A stretch of 64,000 nucleotides of DNA from Treponema sp. (GCA_009777535.1 WRLP01000004.1:96877-160876); one strand, 5' to 3'. Positions 25,251 to 33,880 are shown, counted from the first letter of the stretch. Translations and numbers: made by a program. The notes: generated by a model not told the origin, from the sequence alone.

Positions 25251-26764
25251 AAATTTAACTCCTTTGCGCGAAATGTATTTCCCCGCAGGCCGCTCAGGGT
25301 AAGCTCTGCGAAAGAACCGATCATGGCAGGGCGGCCGGGGACAACGACCATTTCATCTCTTTCAGTGCGTGTTATTAATTCATCGGCATTTTTTCGGGAA
25401 ATTCCTTCTACCAAAACCTTCTCGCGGCTGCCAATTCTGCCTTTTAAAAGCTGCTGGGTATGTTTTTTTTGCAGTGAAATTACCCTGGAAAGCCTCTGCC
25501 TTTTTATATCTTCGCTTATTCTGCCGGGTAAATCAAAGGCTGCCGTCCCTTCCCTGGGATTAAAGTGGTACATATAGGCATAAAGAAATTTTACTTCTTC
25601 CATCAGTTCAAGAGTTTCTTTCAGATCATCATCAGTTTCGCCGGGAAAACCTACAAGAATGTCCGTGGAAAGACTGATTTCCGGCATAAAGAAACGTATT
25701 TCCGTGACCAGCGACAGAAATTGCTCCCGTGTGTATTTACGGTTCATAGATTCGAGCACCCTGTTCGAGCCGTGCTGAACTGGCAGGTGCAGATGGCGGC
25801 AAAAAATTGAATTCTGCGCCATTACATTTATGGTTTGGGAAGAAAAATTTCCCGGATTGGCGGATAGAAAGCGAATCCATTTTATCCCGCTTTTTTCAGC
25901 CTCGCCGGCGATGAATGTCAAAAGACCGGCAAAATCAACCAACCCCGCCGCAGAGCGGACGGGGTATGGTTGTTTAGGTAAGGTATTTGCCTCAGGGTTC
26001 ATACCTTTTATATCGCCCCAGAGGGGCGGGGTAACCTCAACCGAGCCGCAAGAGCGGCGAAGGTTCCCCTCTTGATGAACCCTTCGCATACAATCCAGTT
26101 TATTTTCGCCATCTTTCCATGCATAACTGTTGACATTCTGCCCAAGCAGGGTAATCTCTTTTACCCCCTGCAGGCCGGCAAGATTGATCTCTTGCGCTAT
26201 GGAAGCGGGATCGCGGCTTATTTCCCTGCCGCGGACGTATGGGACAATGCAGTATGAACAGAAATTGTTACAGCCGTGCATGATGGGGAGGAAGCTGCGC
26301 ACCGCCGGCGAAGACTGCCCATGTTCAAAATGCAGGGGTGAAAAAGAAAAAACCGGCGTTTCCGTAAAAACAAACTCCGCCCTGCCGGTTTTTTCCGCAG
26401 ACTGTTTTTCCGCCGCTTCCAAAATCATCGGAAACATCGCGCGGCTGGAAGTACCCATCACATAATCTACTGTGGGGTATTTTACCTTGATTTCTGTGCC
26501 AAGGCGCTCTGCCATGCAGCCCGCTATAACAAGGGTCATGCGCCGGTGAAAGGGGAGTTTCTTTTTAATGCTGTGATAATGGGCGATGCGGCCAAGAACC
26601 CGCTTTTCCGCAGTAAGCCGGACAGAACAGGTGTTGATAAGAACCAGATCGGCGCCCTCGCCGTCGTCCGCCTCCGCCCAGCCGCGCTCTTTGCAGGCTA
26701 GGGTCAGAGCTGAAGACTCGGCGCAGTTCATCTGGCAGCCGTAAGTTTCAAAGTGGTAGGTCAT
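25235..26764 (-). CDS. miaB: tRNA-2-methylthio-N6-dimethylallyladenosine synthase MiaB, with 53-residue insertion
   Basis: MiaB is a radical-SAM enzyme that adds a methylthio group to i6A37 of tRNAs. Auxiliary-cluster cysteines C10 (the TYGCQMN motif), C46 (INTCSVR) and C83 (AGCMAE) and the radical-SAM triad C165, C169, C172 (CNNFCSYC) are all intact, and a TRAM domain ends the protein. Length is 509 aa against the usual ~440-460. The excess is residues ~223-275, absent from the family and encoded by palindromic DNA. The frame is preserved, so the enzyme is probably active. Confidence 0.93.
   Translation of the reverse strand: MTYHFETYGCQMNCAESSALTLACKERGWAEADDGEGADLVLINTCSVRLTAEKRVLGRIAHYHSIKKKLPFHRRMTLVIAGCMAERLGTEIKVKYPTVDYVMGTSSRAMFPMILEAAEKQSAEKTGRAEFVFTETPVFSFSPLHFEHGQSSPAVRSFLPIMHGCNNFCSYCIVPYVRGREISRDPASIAQEINLAGLQGVKEITLLGQNVNSYAWKDGENKLDCMRRVHQEGNLRRSCGSVEVTPPLWGDIKGMNPEANTLPKQPYPVRSAAGLVDFAGLLTFIAGEAEKSGIKWIRFLSANPGNFSSQTINVMAQNSIFCRHLHLPVQHGSNRVLESMNRKYTREQFLSLVTEIRFFMPEISLSTDILVGFPGETDDDLKETLELMEEVKFLYAYMYHFNPREGTAAFDLPGRISEDIKRQRLSRVISLQKKHTQQLLKGRIGSREKVLVEGISRKNADELITRTERDEMVVVPGRPAMIGSFAELTLSGLRGNTFRAKELNLCPGD
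25940..26098. repeat. In-frame palindromic repeat insertion within miaB
   Basis: The 159 bp encoding MiaB residues ~223-275 are built of hairpins: ACCCCGCCGC-AGA-GCGGACGGGGT (25942-25965), CGCCCC-AGA-GGGGCG (26014-26028), CCGC-AAGA-GCGG (~26046-26057), and an outer pair AGGGTTCAT/ATGAACCCT. The length is exactly 53 codons and free of stops in the miaB frame. It resembles the intragenic palindromic elements of Rickettsia in kind, not in sequence. Confidence 0.7.
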
Positions 26765-26774
26765 TGGGCGAAAA

Positions 26775-27164
26775 TTACGATCTTTTCTTTAAGCCGAGAA
26801 AAAATTTAATGCCGTTCAGGACGCCCATGGCCAACATTCCGACGGCACCGATACTCATAAGGGTGCCGGCGATCGCTCTTATGAATGGAATGCTGGTTTT
26901 AGAAAGTATGGTTAATACGCCGGCTGCGGTAATTATCGCGCCGGGCTTTGTATCAGCCGGATCTTTTGACTTCAGCGAAGCAATGCCCAGTACGCAGATA
27001 ATGGCGCCGATAATCAAACCCAATACCCTGAAGCGCGCGACAAATTGTAGTATAAAAAGAAAAATTCCGCCGGCGCTGTAAACAATGGCGGTGATTCCGT
27101 GCTTGGCCAAATTAGATGTGGTAGGATATTCGCCTCTCTTTTCAATTTCGTTCATATTAACCAT
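26775..27164 (-). CDS. Hypothetical small membrane protein
   Basis: About 129 residues with four hydrophobic stretches, for example IFLFILQFVARF, LGLIIGAIICVLGIASL, and a final GTLMSIGAVGMLAMGVL. No family is recognised. The start is uncertain: ATG at 27164 overlaps the folD stop (ATGGTTAA), ATG at 27155 is next, and neither has a clear Shine-Dalgarno. Translational coupling to folD is likely. It lies 10 nt upstream of miaB in the same direction. Confidence 0.6.
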   Translation of the reverse strand: MVNMNEIEKRGEYPTTSNLAKHGITAIVYSAGGIFLFILQFVARFRVLGLIIGAIICVLGIASLKSKDPADTKPGAIITAAGVLTILSKTSIPFIRAIAGTLMSIGAVGMLAMGVLNGIKFFLGLKKRS

Positions 27165-28032
27165 TATATCTATTTTCGGCGGCTTCGACCACATTTTGCA
27201 GCAGCATGGCAATGGTCATCGGCCCAACCCCGCCGGGAACCGGCGTAATATAGCCGGCTTTCTGCGACACCGCCGGGTCTACATCCCCGCACAGCCTGTA
27301 ACCATTTTTCGCTGAAGGATCGCCGACGCGGTTTACCCCAACATCAATAACAGCCGCGCCCTCTTTTACCATTTCCGGCCTGATAAGAGAGGGCTTTCCG
27401 GCGGCAGCGATCAGTATATCCGCTTCCAGTGTGTGATGCGAAAGATCCTTAGTGCTGGTATGGCAGATTGTTACTGTAGCGTTCGCATCCTGGCGGATTA
27501 AAAGATTCGCAAGGGGTTTACCCACGATATTTGATCGCCCCACAATTACAGTATGGGAGCCGGAAACCGCAATCCTGTACTCGCGCAGCAGCGTTATTAC
27601 CCCCATCGGCGTGCAGGGCAGAAAGCCGCTCCTGCCGAGAACCATGCTGCCAACAGAAACAGGGTGAAAACCGTCAACATCCTTTGTAGGAACAACTGCG
27701 CAGATTATCTTTTGCTGATCAATATGTTTCGGCAGAGGAAGCTGCACAAGGATGCCGTGGACTCTTTCATGATTGTTTAATTCATCAATCAGGGAAAGGA
27801 GAGCCGCCTCTGTTGTATCTTTCGGCAGCCTGTAGTCGCGGCTTTCCATACCAGCAAGGGAAAGCGCCCTTTCCTTGGCGGTAACATAGGAAAGGCTTGC
27901 AGGGTCGTCTCCAACCAGAATTACTGCCAGGCATGGAACAATTCCCTTTTCGCCAAGAGCCGAAACCCTTACTTTTAATTTTTCGCGGATTGATTCTGAT
28001 ACTGCCTTTCCGTCAATTATTACCGCCGCCAT
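27157..28032 (-). CDS. folD: Bifunctional methylene-THF dehydrogenase/methenyl-THF cyclohydrolase FolD
   Basis: FolD interconverts 5,10-methylene-, methenyl- and 10-formyl-tetrahydrofolate. The 291-residue protein has the catalytic Lys segment YVTAKERAL, VQLPLPKHID, the NADP-binding VGRSNIVGKPLANLL and the C-terminal PGGVGPMTIAMLLQN signature. It overlaps thiN by 20 nt. Intact and of normal length. Confidence 0.97.
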   Translation of the reverse strand: MAAVIIDGKAVSESIREKLKVRVSALGEKGIVPCLAVILVGDDPASLSYVTAKERALSLAGMESRDYRLPKDTTEAALLSLIDELNNHERVHGILVQLPLPKHIDQQKIICAVVPTKDVDGFHPVSVGSMVLGRSGFLPCTPMGVITLLREYRIAVSGSHTVIVGRSNIVGKPLANLLIRQDANATVTICHTSTKDLSHHTLEADILIAAAGKPSLIRPEMVKEGAAVIDVGVNRVGDPSAKNGYRLCGDVDPAVSQKAGYITPVPGGVGPMTIAMLLQNVVEAAENRYNG

Positions 28033-28678
28033 AGCTCCTCCCTTCCAATGGGACTATTACCATAAACCGCCCTGCCTCCGCCCTAATCGAAAATTGTCCG
28101 TTAGGTGCTACATTGCTCAAGCCGAAGAATCCCCTGCTCCAGCGCAGGTCATCAAGCGGCCACTTCAGTCCGCCGCTTTTTGCTTTCCAGGGGCCAATGC
28201 CGAGGGGAAAAACGGAAACTATGCTGCCAGTATCGACATTCATCGAAATCTCTTTTTTCCCAGAGGCGGCGTCGATGCAGTGGATATCTTCAAAGCCGGT
28301 AATCCAGCGGCGCGGGAAAATGTCCATCTCGAACAGAGAGCGAATCCCGAAAAGGTGATCGATTCTGCCGCCGCCCCCGCCAATTATCCAGACCTCATCG
28401 CAGCCCTTTTCCAAAACAAGGGAAAAAGCCAGCTCCGTATCGGTTGCATCCTTGTCAGCCTTATGGCGTATAACGTTTTGCGGCGGATAAACCGCAAGCC
28501 GCGCAGTGTCGTCCAGGGAGTCCATGTCGCCGACAATCAGATCAGGGCTTATTCCGGCGCTTTCGGCCTTTTGCAGCCCTGAATCGGCGGCAACAATGAA
28601 CGCATCTCTGTCTTTCAGCGCCCCTTGTATTACCGCCGCCGCCGGCCCTTCCCCGCCTGTAAAAACAACACCCAGCAC
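28013..28678 (-). CDS. Thiamine pyrophosphokinase
   Basis: Converts thiamine to thiamine diphosphate with ATP. The 221-residue protein has the N-terminal AADSGL segment, PDLIVGDMDSL (metal-binding Asp residues), KDATDTELAF and GGGGGRIDHLF, all family signatures. The C-terminal half is the beta-sandwich thiamine-binding domain. The start codon lies near the end of a short gap that holds a foldback repeat. Confidence 0.92.
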   Translation of the reverse strand: MLGVVFTGGEGPAAAVIQGALKDRDAFIVAADSGLQKAESAGISPDLIVGDMDSLDDTARLAVYPPQNVIRHKADKDATDTELAFSLVLEKGCDEVWIIGGGGGRIDHLFGIRSLFEMDIFPRRWITGFEDIHCIDAASGKKEISMNVDTGSIVSVFPLGIGPWKAKSGGLKWPLDDLRWSRGFFGLSNVAPNGQFSIRAEAGRFMVIVPLEGRSYGGGNN

Positions 28679-28705
28679 GCTATTTCCCCATTAAAATTTA
28701 TAAAA

Positions 28706-28782
28706 TTTAACCACTAACCACACGAACCAAACGAACAAGCTGAAATTTGAAATTCGTGTCGTTAGTGTGGTTCGTGGTAAAA
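28706..28782. repeat. Foldback repeat upstream of thiN and cca
   Basis: Arms TTTAACCACTAACCACACGAAC (left, 28706 on) and the inverse of TTTACCACGAACCACACTAACG (right, ending 28782) form an imperfect hairpin of about 28 bp around AAGCTGAAATTTGAAA. It occupies most of the divergent gap 28679-28844. A short one-arm version occurs near 21946. Confidence 0.7.
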
Positions 28783-28844
28783 ATAATTACTTATTATCTA
28801 TCCAGTAGTTTTTATAGTATACTTTGACGGGGAAGGAAATTCAA

Positions 28845-30206
28845 TTGAAAAAAACAATCGAAGCGGCGCTGAAAGAAATTGCCTCTGTTATAAATGGCGG
28901 CGGAAAGCAGGCATACCTTGTCGGCGGCGCTGTACGTGATATGCTGATGGGGAAAAAAATCCACGACTGGGACATCGCTACCGATGCCTTACCCGAAGAA
29001 GTAACCGCCCTTTTCAGGAAGGCAGGCGGCAAGGTGATTCCCACCGGCATCAAACATGGAACCGTAACAGTCCTCTACCGCAAAAACAGCGTCGAAGTAA
29101 CGACGTTCAGGACCGAGGCCGGCTACTCGGACGGCAGGCGGCCGGACTCGGTCGCATTCGCCGCAACCATCGAAGAAGACCTTTCCCGCCGCGATTTTAC
29201 AATGAACGCCATTGCCCTGCGCCTTCCATCAGGCGAAACAGTAGATCCGTTTGACGGCATAACAGATATAAAAGCGAAAATAATCCGCTGTGTCGGGAAG
29301 GCGCAGGATCGTTTCGCCGAGGACGGCCTGAGGCCGCTGCGGGCCGTGCGTTTTGCCGCCCAGCTTGGCTTCGATCTTGAACAAAACACCAAAGACGCTA
29401 TCGCGGGAGCATTACCGGTCAGCGCCAAAGTTTCGCCGGAACGTGTAAGGGACGAGCTGGATAAAATACTGGCTTCCCCCCTGCCCTCCCGCGCCCTTTT
29501 GTTAATGGAAAAAACGGGGCTGCTGGAGCTGTTCCTGGGCGAGCTTGCCGCCTGCCGCGGCGTTGAACAAAAAGGCTACCACAGCTTCGATGTGCTGGAA
29601 CACTCCCTTTTGGCCTGCGACTATGCGGCAAAAAATAATTTTTCACCGGAAGTGCGGATGGCTGCCCTGTTACACGACATCGGCAAGCCTGCGACAAAAA
29701 AAATGGGCGCGAACGGGGCGTGGACTTTTTACAGGCACGAGGAAATTTCCGAATCCCAAAGCCGCCGTATTTTACGCCGCCTGCGCTATTCAAATGCCTT
29801 TGTCGATTCTGTCTGCCATCTTATAAAGATACACATGTTCCACTACACAGAAGACTGGAGCGATGCCGCCGTCCGCCGCTTCATTGTCCGCGCCGGTGAA
29901 GATTATCTTGAAAACCTTTACTGCCTGCGCCGCGCAGACACATACGCATTAAATGCCGCAGAAGGCAGTCCGGCGCTTCTGCTGCCGTTTATAAAAAGAG
30001 TAGAAAAGGTGCAGGCTTCAAGCCGTGTGTTTATGTTGAAAGACCTCGCAGTTTCGGGAAAAGACCTTATCGCGGCGGGAATCAAGCCTGGAAAACAAAT
30101 CGGAATTATACTGAATGAACTGCTGGAAACAGTCCTGGACGATCCATCGGAAAACACACGGGAGAAACTACTGAAAATCGCCGTAAATATGAACGAACGG
30201 CTATAG
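28845..30206 (+). CDS. cca: CCA tRNA nucleotidyltransferase with HD domain
   Basis: Adds or repairs the 3' CCA of tRNAs; needed here because none of the three tRNA genes encodes CCA. GGAVRD (27-32) and DWD (41-43) form the nucleotidyltransferase site, RRDFTMNAI follows, and an HD domain carries H277-D278 (LLHDIGKP). I choose TTG at 28845, preceded by GGAAGG at 8 nt, over an in-frame TTG at 28824 that lacks a site. 453 residues. The tail overlaps rnc by 6 bp, convergent. Confidence 0.93.
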   Translation: MKKTIEAALKEIASVINGGGKQAYLVGGAVRDMLMGKKIHDWDIATDALPEEVTALFRKAGGKVIPTGIKHGTVTVLYRKNSVEVTTFRTEAGYSDGRRPDSVAFAATIEEDLSRRDFTMNAIALRLPSGETVDPFDGITDIKAKIIRCVGKAQDRFAEDGLRPLRAVRFAAQLGFDLEQNTKDAIAGALPVSAKVSPERVRDELDKILASPLPSRALLLMEKTGLLELFLGELAACRGVEQKGYHSFDVLEHSLLACDYAAKNNFSPEVRMAALLHDIGKPATKKMGANGAWTFYRHEEISESQSRRILRRLRYSNAFVDSVCHLIKIHMFHYTEDWSDAAVRRFIVRAGEDYLENLYCLRRADTYALNAAEGSPALLLPFIKRVEKVQASSRVFMLKDLAVSGKDLIAAGIKPGKQIGIILNELLETVLDDPSENTREKLLKIAVNMNERL

Positions 30207-30989
30207 TTTTGAAACAGCCTCGAAGGCGCTGCGGGCGGCTTCCTGTTCGGCGCTTTTTTTGTTCCGGCCGCAGCCGGGGCCGAAAACCTTCCCGTTAACC
30301 GAAACTTCAATCCAGAATATACGATCATGTTCGGGGCCGGAACGTTTGACAAGACGGTACTCGGGATAGGTGCGGTAAAGACGCTGGCAATGCTCTTGCA
30401 GCAGGGACTTGTAATCACGGTGATAACCGGTGTCTGTAACCCGGTCTATCTCCGGTGCAAGATAGCGGCTGACAAAAGAAAAAGCGGCCTTAAACCCGGA
30501 ATCAATGTAGTAGGCGCCGATAAGAGCCTCCAGGGCGTCGGCAAGAATAGCCTTCTTTGTCCTGCCGCCGGATAGTTCCTCGCCCTTGCCAAGAATCAAA
30601 ACATTATCAATCTGTAAAAGCCGCGCGATCCCTGAAAGAATTTCCTCGGAAACTGCTACGGATTTAATTTTGGCGAGTTCACCTTCGCTCTTACCGGCAT
30701 ATTTTTCGTAGAGAAGAGTGGCGCAGACCGCCCCTACAATGGAGTCGCCCAGAAACTCCAGGCGCTCATTGTTGAGTTTGGCGTCTGTCTCGTTAGAAAC
30801 AGAGCGATGCATAAAAGAAAGATGTAAAAGATCGACATTCCCGAATTTAACACCGGCGGCCTTCTGAAAAGCCGCCAGTTGTTTCTTTCTTTCAGGAGTT
30901 AAACCAGGAATTTCTTTCTTATTGCTTTTGCTGCGACTTGATGTATTCGTATGCGTCCTTAACGGTTTCAAATTCGTTTGCTTTCTCAT
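30201..30989 (-). CDS. rnc: Ribonuclease III
   Basis: RNase III cuts double-stranded RNA in rRNA and mRNA processing. The signature NERLEFLGDSIVGAV and the C-terminal dsRNA-binding domain (DYKSLLQEHCQ ... SAEQEAARSAFEAV) are intact. The start is problematic: no ATG, GTG or TTG occurs in frame between the acpP stop and the conserved core. I use the ATG at 30989, inside acpP (71-nt overlap, 262 aa); TTG at 30971 (256 aa) or an ATT just after the acpP stop are alternatives. The frame is open further upstream, but only as a shadow of acpP. Confidence 0.9.
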   Translation of the reverse strand: MRKQTNLKPLRTHTNTSSRSKSNKKEIPGLTPERKKQLAAFQKAAGVKFGNVDLLHLSFMHRSVSNETDAKLNNERLEFLGDSIVGAVCATLLYEKYAGKSEGELAKIKSVAVSEEILSGIARLLQIDNVLILGKGEELSGGRTKKAILADALEALIGAYYIDSGFKAAFSFVSRYLAPEIDRVTDTGYHRDYKSLLQEHCQRLYRTYPEYRLVKRSGPEHDRIFWIEVSVNGKVFGPGCGRNKKSAEQEAARSAFEAVSKL

Positions 30990-31158
30990 CCGGAATGGTA
31001 ATACCCATCTCTTCTTCGATGGCATAGACCAGTTCATAAGTGTCCAGACTGTCCGCACCAAGATCCTGGCGGAACGATGCTTCCATGGTGATCTTTCCCT
31101 CATCCACTTCCAGCTTATCAGCAACAAGTTTTTTCATTTTTTCAAATAATTCATCCAT
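30919..31158 (-). CDS. acpP: Acyl carrier protein
   Basis: AcpP carries growing fatty-acyl chains on a 4'-phosphopantetheine arm. The 79-residue acidic protein has the attachment Ser37 in GADSLDTYEL. It sits between rpmF and rnc in an rpmF-acpP-rnc unit; its last 71 nt appear to encode the start of rnc in another frame. A Lys/Gln-rich C-terminus (KSQQKQ) is unremarkable. Confidence 0.97.
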   Translation of the reverse strand: MDELFEKMKKLVADKLEVDEGKITMEASFRQDLGADSLDTYELVYAIEEEMGITIPDEKANEFETVKDAYEYIKSQQKQ

Positions 31159-31176
31159 TTTTGTTTCCCCTTAGTT

Positions 31177-31365
31177 TTATGATTTTGAAGTCGGAACGAT
31201 TACCTGCTTGCCACGGTAAAAACCACATTTTGGGCAGACTCGATGGAAAAGAACCTTGTTGCCGCAAGTACTGCAGTTAATCATTGTGGGAGCGGTAAGT
31301 TTCATGTTGATAGACTGCCGACGGCGTGTCCTTGCTTTCGATGTTTTAAATTTAGGTACAGCCAT
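31177..31365 (-). CDS. rpmF: 50S ribosomal protein L32
   Basis: A 62-residue basic ribosomal protein. N-terminal AVPKFKTSKARTRRRQ is typical of L32, and four cysteines (CSTCGNK, CPKCGFY) form the zinc-binding variant. AGAGAGG precedes the ATG. Its promoter lies just after coaD, and acpP and rnc follow. Confidence 0.96.
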   Translation of the reverse strand: MAVPKFKTSKARTRRRQSINMKLTAPTMINCSTCGNKVLFHRVCPKCGFYRGKQVIVPTSKS

Positions 31366-31409
31366 AAAAACCTCTCTGTGCGCGGGTCTTTGTAGTCCCG
31401 CTTAAACTG

Positions 31410-31438
31410 ACTTTAACAAAATTCGGTGTTTGTGTCAA
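31410..31438 (-). promoter_or_regulatory. Promoter of rpmF-acpP-rnc
   Basis: TTGACA (31438-31433), 17-bp spacer, TAAAGT (31415-31410) on the minus strand, about 45 nt before the rpmF start. It overlaps the last codons of coaD. Confidence 0.6.
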
Positions 31439-31917
31439 GATAAACTATATTTACAATTCAGGGCTTCCGCCACAAGGGGGGGAACCATACCGGAAACATT
31501 GCCCTGAAAAGAAGCCAACTCCTTTATATTCGAAGAACGCAGGACAAAGTATTCCGGATCAGTTGGCATGAAAATGGTCTCGATTTCCGGACCAAGAGCC
31601 TTATTCATCATGGAAATTTCAAATTCGTATGAAAAATCATCTATTCCCCTGACCCCGCGGAGCAGTAATTTGATGTTTCTTTCCTGCAAAAACTCAACAA
31701 TTAACGTGTCGCAGATCACAACTGATACATTTTTCCAGCCGGCGGTAAGCTCATGCATCATGGAAGCCCGTTCATTTACGGAAAACAGGTACTTTTTTTG
31801 CCGGTTTTCTGCAACAACCACAAGGAGTTCATTAAAAATGGCGGCTGCACGCTGTATGATGTTAATATGCCCCAAAGTGGGAGGGTCAAATGAGCCGGGA
31901 AACGCCGCTTTTAGCAT
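31435..31917 (-). CDS. coaD: Phosphopantetheine adenylyltransferase
   Basis: CoaD makes dephospho-CoA from 4'-phosphopantetheine and ATP. The 160-residue protein has PGSFDPPTLGHINII (nucleotidyltransferase TxGH motif, residues 14-17), LRGVRGIDDFSYE and VLRSSNIKEL, the usual family landmarks. Its position beside acpP is functionally apt, since CoA donates the ACP arm. Confidence 0.96.
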   Translation of the reverse strand: MLKAAFPGSFDPPTLGHINIIQRAAAIFNELLVVVAENRQKKYLFSVNERASMMHELTAGWKNVSVVICDTLIVEFLQERNIKLLLRGVRGIDDFSYEFEISMMNKALGPEIETIFMPTDPEYFVLRSSNIKELASFQGNVSGMVPPLVAEALNCKYSLS

Positions 31918-32002
31918 ATACAGATCATATAATTTGATAAAAATAGGGTCAAGGGTATAAATTTGACTTTTTAGCTAAAATATGATAGATTTACTGGGAC
32001 GT

Positions 32003-32548
32003 ATGAAAAGAATTTGGTTGTTTTTGATATTGATTCTTGCGCAAATAACTGTGTTTTCATGTAGTTCAGGGCCGGCGGTTGAAGAAACGCCCGGCACCGG
32101 CACAAATACCATGGAATCCGCTCCTGCACAGGAAGATGTCGTTTTTAACCCCATGGAAGTCAGCCAGGATCTCTATGTTTCCACAATAGCGGAAGTACGG
32201 CAATTTATTGAGGAACTGAATGTAATAATTTCAAACAAAAATTACAATGCCTGGAGAACAGCCCTTTCGCAGGAATTTTTCGCGGAAATATCCTCGGCGG
32301 AATACCTGCGGCTGGTATCCGAAACAGATGCAATGAAGAGGCGGAGAATCGTCCTTAGAACCCCGCAGGATTATTTTAACAATGTGGTGGTTCCATCCCG
32401 TGCGAACAGCAGAGTAGACGATATTGAATTTATCAGCGAACGAAGGGTTAAGGCATTTACAGTTATGCCCAATAGGGCCGGAGAGCTGCTAAGACTGCGC
32501 CTGTACGATCTTGAATATGCTGACAATATGTGGAAAATAATAAATTGA
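32003..32548 (+). CDS. Hypothetical lipoprotein
   Basis: A lipoprotein signal (KRIWLFLILILAQ, then lipobox VFSC) starts from the ATG at 32003, with GGGA a few bases upstream; an ATG seven codons earlier is less fitting. The ~181-residue protein continues with a Thr/Pro/Glu linker and a compact domain (VRQFIEELNVIISNKNYNAWR ... LSQEFFAEI) that resembles NTF2-like or DUF4440-like stress proteins only loosely. I do not recognise a family. It and the HEAT gene downstream have the same orientation. Confidence 0.7.
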   Translation: MKRIWLFLILILAQITVFSCSSGPAVEETPGTGTNTMESAPAQEDVVFNPMEVSQDLYVSTIAEVRQFIEELNVIISNKNYNAWRTALSQEFFAEISSAEYLRLVSETDAMKRRRIVLRTPQDYFNNVVVPSRANSRVDDIEFISERRVKAFTVMPNRAGELLRLRLYDLEYADNMWKIIN

Positions 32549-32601
32549 GGTAGTTCCATATTACTGTGTTATAATATAAGCTGATTAAAGGAGAGATTTT
32601 T

Positions 32602-33300
32602 ATGTTAACATTCAAACGCTTCTTCATACTTGCTGTTACGGCTCTTTTTACCGTTTCCGCAGCCATGGGACAAAGATCCGACAGGGAAATGTCCATCGAA
32701 GAATCCTATCTGCAAGAATCCATCGAATTAATGATAATCAGGGAAACCGCCCGTTCGGAAAGCATGGATCAAAAATTGATTGCCCTGGAGTACATTGCCG
32801 AAGCGATAGACAGGGGCAATACCGGAACAGAGATAAAACAGGCGCTTGAATTTCTTTCCATCGAGGGAACGGTAAATCAGACCAGGGAAAACGGAAGGCT
32901 GGTTAATAACTTCCCCACCGTAAGAAGGCAGGCAGCTAAATACCTTGGGCAGCTTGGAACAGACGAAGCCAAGACAGCCCTGTTCAGGGTTTGTATGGCC
33001 GAAAATGAGCCAATGGTTTTACAGGAAGCCGTAAAGTCCCTGGGCGATATCGGCCTGAATGAGAATAACGAAACTGTCAGAGTCATTGCCTGGGTTGTAT
33101 CCCGCTTTGATGTACATAATCCCGACAATCTTCTTGCCCTTTCGGCTGTTGACGCGTTCGACAAATTGTCGAAAAGCGGCGGTACCATGGATCCCAACGC
33201 TGTCCAGCTTCTTGTCCGTATCGCGGATGGAAACTATGTAAGACCGGTTCAGGAACGGGCAAGACAGGTACTGATGGATATGCGCGGAGTGAGCAGGTAG
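32602..33300 (+). CDS. Exported HEAT-repeat protein
   Basis: Signal peptide (residues 1-23, ending SAAMGQ), then a helical domain and HEAT repeats (RRQAAKYLGQLGTDEAKTAL; LQEAVKSLGDIGLNEN; LLALSAVDAFDKLSKSG). 232 residues. GGAGAG precedes the ATG, and TATAAT lies about 35 nt upstream. Such periplasmic HEAT proteins are common in treponemes and presumably mediate protein contacts. Function unknown. Confidence 0.75.
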   Translation: MLTFKRFFILAVTALFTVSAAMGQRSDREMSIEESYLQESIELMIIRETARSESMDQKLIALEYIAEAIDRGNTGTEIKQALEFLSIEGTVNQTRENGRLVNNFPTVRRQAAKYLGQLGTDEAKTALFRVCMAENEPMVLQEAVKSLGDIGLNENNETVRVIAWVVSRFDVHNPDNLLALSAVDAFDKLSKSGGTMDPNAVQLLVRIADGNYVRPVQERARQVLMDMRGVSR

Positions 33301-33301
33301 C

Positions 33302-33880
33302 TCATTTCCACCATTCGCCGGCGGGGGGTCTGCCGATGCCAAGCATGTAGGCGCTGCCGGCGGCTATTTCATTAAAGCCAACACTGTATTGTTCTCCGCT
33401 GTCTCTGTTGACCAGTCTGAGCCTTGCCGATTCGGGGCTGGTCTTCCACACCGGTTTGAAGGTGTGAAGCACGGCATTTACCGTATCATTTTGGCTGCCA
33501 CCCGGGCCCAGTATAATTTCACTTTGTGCAAGATGCGACAATAGATTGAATTTTTCTTTAACGACTACCGTCTCCGCCGAATAGTTTTTAATTGTCAGCT
33601 GAATTTCATGTTTCAGAAAGACAATATCATATACATCATTATTTCTGTATTCCCATGTAACAAAGGGCTCGCTTATATATGTGATTCTCGACCGTCCGCG
33701 CACATCCGAGGACAGCGTATACCTCCTGCCGTTTTCAACCCTGTGCAGGGGGGAATCTTTTTCACTGGTTCTGAACTCGACAGCGCTGCCGGAATTGTTG
33801 GTATATTCAAAGTCGGGATAATTACCGGATGTGCAGGCTGCAAGGGCGATAGCCGCCGTTAAAACAATTATTTTTTTCAT
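33302..33880 (-). CDS. Hypothetical lipoprotein
   Basis: A short signal peptide with the lipobox LAAC (Cys16) begins this 192-residue protein. The mature part is rich in beta strands and ends with AYMLGIGRPPAGEWWK. No family is recognised. The stop lies 1 bp from that of the convergent HEAT gene. Confidence 0.68.
   Translation of the reverse strand: MKKIIVLTAAIALAACTSGNYPDFEYTNNSGSAVEFRTSEKDSPLHRVENGRRYTLSSDVRGRSRITYISEPFVTWEYRNNDVYDIVFLKHEIQLTIKNYSAETVVVKEKFNLLSHLAQSEIILGPGGSQNDTVNAVLHTFKPVWKTSPESARLRLVNRDSGEQYSVGFNEIAAGSAYMLGIGRPPAGEWWK

Noticed and set aside
28824..28844. TTG at 28824 as the cca start
   Set aside because: TTG at 28845 has GGAAGG at the right distance and gives the family-like length.
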